Source: an uncultured Oscillospiraceae bacterium (GTDB lineage Bacteria > Bacillota > Clostridia > Oscillospirales > Acutalibacteraceae). Taken from it: a stretch of DNA of 16,747 nucleotides. Positions 13,513-16,747 of this stretch are shown here, piece by piece. A program made the position numbers and the translations under genes. The stretch covers positions 1 through 16,747 of the forward strand of contig URYX01000020.1 in assembly GCA_900552225.1 (NCBI GenBank), given 5' to 3'. Under the pieces are notes generated by a model. The model was given only the letters and a program-made list of their open reading frames with translations. It did no database searches and was not told the origin of the DNA. Positions within the stretch are counted from its first letter, which is position 1, and each line of letters opens with the position of its first letter.

Positions 13513-14964
13513 ATGAAACGATTGTCCGAACGATGGCTGGCACTGTGCCTGTCGGTGCTGCTGGCGGTCTCGCTGACGGCGTGCAGCGGATCACCGGAGA
13601 CACCGGCCGATTCAACCGGGGAAGGCACGGGGAGCACCTCCCCGCGGCAGAGCACCGGCTCCGTGACGGGGCCGACGGATTCCCCGGTCTCCGGACCGTC
13701 GGATTCCTCCGATTCCGCAACGGAACCCTCCGTCACGTCTCCGACGGAGCCCGAACCGGAAGAGCTGCCTGTCCGGGATATGGGCGGACGCGAATTTGTG
13801 TTCTGTGCACCGAGCTGGGATATCGTCGATACGGAGGAGTCGTGGGTGCGGGAGCTGGAGACGCAGTATAACTGCCGCTTCAAGAGCCTGCAGCTTCCCG
13901 ACTATGCGACGCTGTACAGCTCCATTCTGGCGGGCGACCCGCTGGCGGACGTGATGATCCTGACCGACTCCAACTTTTACCGCTATGTGCAGAAAAAGCT
14001 GCTGCGGGATCTGTCGGCTTCCTCCTATATCCATGTCAACGACAGCAGCCTGTATATCACCGGCAACAACCGCATCTTTACGGTGGACGGCAAGGTGTAC
14101 GGGGTGGACCGCGACGCCTATGCCCTGCGGCGGGTGCTGGTGTACAACAAATCGGTGCTGAGCGGCGCGGACGATCTGCAGACCCTGGCCGACGCGGGTC
14201 AACTCACCTGGGATAAGCTGTATGAGCTGCTCGTCAAGGTCGGCCGCTCGGGTGTGGCGGGCATCGCCGGCCAGATGAGTGAGGGCGATGTCTGCCAGGC
14301 CTTCATCGCCGCCAACGGCGGACAGATCTTCAGCCGCGGCAGCGGACTCGACTTCACCTATACGCTCGATTCGCAAAACACCCGCAACGCCATTGCCTTT
14401 GCTCAAAAGCTGTATAAGGCGGGCTGCGTCATGCCGCAGAACGGCGGCAACTACCTCTACCCCCAGTCGCAGTTTGCCAAGGGCAAGGTGGCCATGTTTC
14501 TGGCCGATAACTGGAACCTGAGCTATATCCTCGGCAAGGCCAAATTCGAGGTGGGATTGGTGCTGCTGCCCGGCGGGCCGGACGCGGACGGGCCGCTCGT
14601 GGAGCAGACGGTCTATCAGGCCTATGCCATCCCGGCCACGGTGAAGAATCCGGAGGACGTGGAGCTGATCTTTGCGGCCTATACCGTGGCGGCCGACCGA
14701 AACGGAGAGGGCAAAAACCATGCGCTTGCCTATTGGCGGGACATGACGGAAAACGAGAAGAACCTGCAGGTGATCTCCTCCTTTTTCGAAATCATACAGA
14801 GCGGCCGGGCGCGGGTGGACTTCAAAAACGCCGTGACCAGCTATTACGACGACGGCCTCTACGACTATGAGGAGAAGGTACTGCGCGGTGAGCTTTCGGC
14901 GCAGAGCTATCTTGAGAGTGTGGGAACCGTCTACCGGGCCAAGGCGTCCGATTTCGGCGGCTGA
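13513..14964 (+). CDS. extracellular solute-binding lipoprotein 2 (paralogue of 9394-10851)
   Basis: A 483-residue ABC-type sugar-binding lipoprotein. The leader ends in a canonical lipobox, L-T-A-C24, followed by a Ser/Thr/Pro/Asp linker to about residue 85. It matches the first binding protein along its whole mature length: EELPVRDMGG, SWDIVDTEESWVRELE, LVYNKSVLSG, LTWDKLYELL, FAKGKVAMFLADNWNLSYI and YYDDGLYDYEEKVLRGELSAQSYLESVG all have close counterparts there. About half the residues look identical by eye. Two proteins this different but still alignable suggest an old duplication with specialisation for different oligosaccharides. AGAAAGGGG (13494-13502) precedes the start. It is followed 40 bases later by the GH32 gene. 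No permease gene is present. Confidence 0.88.
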   Translation: MKRLSERWLALCLSVLLAVSLTACSGSPETPADSTGEGTGSTSPRQSTGSVTGPTDSPVSGPSDSSDSATEPSVTSPTEPEPEELPVRDMGGREFVFCAPSWDIVDTEESWVRELETQYNCRFKSLQLPDYATLYSSILAGDPLADVMILTDSNFYRYVQKKLLRDLSASSYIHVNDSSLYITGNNRIFTVDGKVYGVDRDAYALRRVLVYNKSVLSGADDLQTLADAGQLTWDKLYELLVKVGRSGVAGIAGQMSEGDVCQAFIAANGGQIFSRGSGLDFTYTLDSQNTRNAIAFAQKLYKAGCVMPQNGGNYLYPQSQFAKGKVAMFLADNWNLSYILGKAKFEVGLVLLPGGPDADGPLVEQTVYQAYAIPATVKNPEDVELIFAAYTVAADRNGEGKNHALAYWRDMTENEKNLQVISSFFEIIQSGRARVDFKNAVTSYYDDGLYDYEEKVLRGELSAQSYLESVGTVYRAKASDFGG

Positions 14965-14972
14965 GAGGGGGA

Positions 14973-14992
14973 GCCGGGCCGCGGAGCCCGGC
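14973..14992 (+). promoter_or_regulatory. intercistronic hairpin after binding-protein gene 2
   Basis: GCCGGGC (14973-14979) pairs with GCCCGGC (14986-14992), loop CGCGGA, with no T run. The right arm ends 12 bases before the GH32 start and takes in part of the only Shine-Dalgarno-like GGCGGG (14990-14995), so it may both protect the upstream mRNA and reduce GH32 translation. Confidence 0.6.
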
Positions 14993-15004
14993 GGGAAACA
15001 GACG

Positions 15005-16645
15005 ATGAAGAAACAGCTTTTGGTGGATAAGTCCATGCTGCCCTACCCGACAAAGGAGGGAGGCACCCCCGTATGGTTTACCCTGTGGGAGGGGGACCGA
15101 ATCCTTTTCAAGTTCTATACCTTTCTGAATTTTAAGACGCCGGAGGTGTGGCACTACTGCGACATGACGCGGTGGACGGGGAAGACCGTCACCCTGGAGG
15201 TGGAGTGCGACGGCATGACCGAGGAGGAGTTCGCGTCGCTGCAGCTGGCCGACACCTTCCCCGGCTATGAGGAGATCTATACGAACCCTCTGCGCCCGCA
15301 GCTTCACTTTTCCTTCAAGCGCGGCATTCTCAACGACCCGAATGCCCTGTTTTACTGCGGCGGAGTGTACCATATGTTTCTGCAGCATCAGCCGTATACC
15401 AACGACTGGGGCGACTGGCAGGAGCTGTGCAACTTCGGCTGGGGACACGCGGTCAGCACCGATCTGTGCCACTGGCAGGAGCTGTCCGATGCCCTCTGGC
15501 CGGATGAGCTCGGCCCCGCCTTTTCGGGGACGGGTCTCGAGGATGTGCACAACGTGAGCGGCCTGCAGCAGGGAGAACAGCCGCCGCTGCTCATCTATTA
15601 TACGGCGGCCGGCGGCAAGGGCATCCGCACGATGCACCTGAAGCATACCCAGTGCCTGGCCTACTCCGTGGACGGCGGCCGGACGTTCCGGAAGTACGCC
15701 GGCAACCCCATCGTGCCGAATTACGACATCGGCAACCGCGACCCGAAGGTGTTTTACCACGAAAAGACCGGGAAATGGCTGATGCTGCTCTATACGGATC
15801 ACGATGAGAAGTATCTCATTCTGACGAGCGACGATCTGCTGCATTTCACGCTCACCTCCGAGTATAAGTGGACGAACGGGGAGCATGAGTGCCCGAATCT
15901 GTTCGAGCTGCCGGTGGAGGGGGAAAACCGCCGCCAGATGATTCTGAGCGGCGTGACCGGCACTTATATGGCGGTGGAATTCGACGGAACGGCTATCCGT
16001 TCCCTGTCCGAGCCGCGCTCCATCCATCAGGGCGGCAGCTACCAGGCCATGCAGCTGATGCCGCTGCCCGACGGACGGCAGCTCAGCTTCTACTGTTACC
16101 ACTATAACCGCGAAAGCAGCGGGTTTTCCAACTGCTGCGGCGTGCCGAACGAGCTGACGCTGTATCACGAAAACGGGACGTACTATCTGCATTGCTGGCC
16201 GATGCGGGAGCTGGAGCATCTCTACACCTCCCAGACTCCCGTGCAGGAGGAGTACCTGGACGGCTGGAAGACTCTGGCCTGTGATGAGCTGCTCGATATC
16301 GAGCTGGAGGCGGATGCCGGACAGCGGCTGGAGCTGGAGGTGCGCGGTGTCCGCGTGACGGTGGACGGCAAAACGGGCGAGCTGACCGTCTCCCCGGTGA
16401 CCGTCGGGGGTGCGGCCCGGACGGTGCTGCGCGACCCGCACCGCTGCCATCTGCGTCTGCTGTCCGACCGCGGGCTGCTGTGCCTCTATGAGAAAAACAG
16501 CCATCTGATCATGCCGCTGCAGGTGGATCAGACCGAGGATATGACGCTCCGGGTGTACGGCCGCGGAGCGCACGTAACGGGCGGAGAAATCCGCACCCTG
16601 TCCTCTCTGTGGGAAACCGAAAAAACGCCGTCGGCCCCGGCCTGA
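15005..16645 (+). CDS. GH32 family glycoside hydrolase (fructan/sucrose type), cytoplasmic
   Basis: A 546-residue retaining glycosidase of family 32, whose members hydrolyse sucrose, inulin, levan and fructo-oligosaccharides. The three active-site blocks are present: N110-D111-P-N-A (D111 nucleophile), R245-D246-P (transition-state stabiliser) and E295-C-P (acid/base), together with F173-S-G-T. Two family positions deviate: the usual NDPNG reads NDPNA and FSGS reads FSGT. An N-terminal beta-type domain of about 95 residues (WFTLWEGDRILFKFYTFLNF) precedes the five-bladed propeller (about 100-400), and the usual C-terminal beta-sandwich follows (about 410-546). There is no signal peptide. The start at 15005 is the first ATG after the binding-protein stop; its Shine-Dalgarno (GGCGGG) is weak and partly in a hairpin. 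Pairing with a binding protein suggests it trims an imported fructose-containing oligosaccharide. The family is firm; the substrate is not. Confidence 0.93.
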   Translation: MKKQLLVDKSMLPYPTKEGGTPVWFTLWEGDRILFKFYTFLNFKTPEVWHYCDMTRWTGKTVTLEVECDGMTEEEFASLQLADTFPGYEEIYTNPLRPQLHFSFKRGILNDPNALFYCGGVYHMFLQHQPYTNDWGDWQELCNFGWGHAVSTDLCHWQELSDALWPDELGPAFSGTGLEDVHNVSGLQQGEQPPLLIYYTAAGGKGIRTMHLKHTQCLAYSVDGGRTFRKYAGNPIVPNYDIGNRDPKVFYHEKTGKWLMLLYTDHDEKYLILTSDDLLHFTLTSEYKWTNGEHECPNLFELPVEGENRRQMILSGVTGTYMAVEFDGTAIRSLSEPRSIHQGGSYQAMQLMPLPDGRQLSFYCYHYNRESSGFSNCCGVPNELTLYHENGTYYLHCWPMRELEHLYTSQTPVQEEYLDGWKTLACDELLDIELEADAGQRLELEVRGVRVTVDGKTGELTVSPVTVGGAARTVLRDPHRCHLRLLSDRGLLCLYEKNSHLIMPLQVDQTEDMTLRVYGRGAHVTGGEIRTLSSLWETEKTPSAPA

Positions 16646-16653
16646 CGGCAGAG

Positions 16654-16700
16654 AAAGCACCTCGGCATTTACGCTGCTTTTGCGGCCTGCGGCTTTTTTT
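16654..16700 (+). terminator. probable terminator after the GH32 gene
   Basis: A run of seven T (16694-16700) follows GCGGC (16689-16693), which can pair with GCTGC (16673-16677, one G-T wobble); AAAGC (16654-16658) could alternatively pair with GCTTT. CTGACGG (16642-16648) and CCGTCAG (16703-16709) flank the whole region as a 7-bp inverted repeat. The T run is convincing; the exact stem is not. Confidence 0.5.
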
Positions 16701-16714
16701 GACCGTCAGAAAGC

Positions 16715-16747
16715 CCCGTTTCCCAACGGTATCCGTTGGGAAACGGG
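16715..16747. terminator. 15-bp perfect inverted repeat at the window edge, probable second terminator
   Basis: CCCGTTTCCCAACGG (16715-16729) and its exact complement (16733-16747) flank a three-base loop TAT. The hairpin is very stable and may extend beyond the window, where a T run would decide whether it is a terminator. Confidence 0.65.

Noticed and set aside
14822..16660. 612-codon open frame on the minus strand, opposite the GH32 gene
   Set aside because: The plus strand encodes a protein with all GH32 catalytic blocks; the minus frame overlaps two genes and shows no family features.
1..16747. tRNA, rRNA, CRISPR array, transposase or attachment site
   Set aside because: No cloverleaf, conserved rRNA block, regularly spaced direct repeats or recombinase gene was found on either strand.

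Overview
The window is a GC-rich stretch of a bacterial chromosome. Strong AGGAGG-type ribosome binding sites, lipoprotein signal peptides with Ser/Thr/Gly-rich linkers, a C-terminal membrane anchor and orphan LplA-like solute-binding proteins point to a Gram-positive Clostridia lineage, perhaps a gut Oscillospirales/Ruminococcaceae member. That placement is an inference from style, since no rRNA or other marker gene is present. All credible genes lie on the + strand.

Region by region. 1-683: the 3' part of a ZIP-family metal transporter. 724-2015: a monocistronic sugar kinase resembling N-acetylhexosamine 1-kinase, with a good sigma70-type promoter and a perfect bidirectional terminator. 2016-16747: a glycan-utilisation locus. 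It holds a GH16 enzyme without signal peptide (2241-2966), a large secreted and anchored protein made of five predicted carbohydrate-binding beta-sandwich modules with no catalytic domain (3181-6051), an AraC-type regulator (6457-7842), a GH16 lipoprotein followed by a solute-binding lipoprotein and a 777-residue unassigned protein (8084-13259), and a second solute-binding lipoprotein followed by a GH32 enzyme (13513-16645). Strong hairpin terminators separate most units.

How the parts probably work together (inference): the module-only protein and the GH16 lipoprotein bind and cut a polysaccharide at the cell surface, the two paralogous binding proteins capture oligosaccharides for an ABC permease not encoded here, and the signal-less GH16, the 777-residue protein and GH32 finish degradation in the cytoplasm. 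The AraC-type protein is the obvious controller. Three transcription units have promoters with a good -10 element, no recognisable -35, and a shared box (AAGAAATATACC-like) 26-27 bases upstream of the -10. A fourth matches more weakly. The regulator's own promoter carries AAGAAATAT between its -35 and -10, as expected for self-repression.

The most unusual point is that the regulator has about 150 residues between its sensor and DNA-binding domains, and part of this can be aligned by eye with modules of the surface protein. This suggests a regulator that reads the sugar with the same kind of module the cell displays outside. This and the unassigned 777-residue protein are the best candidates for something undescribed.
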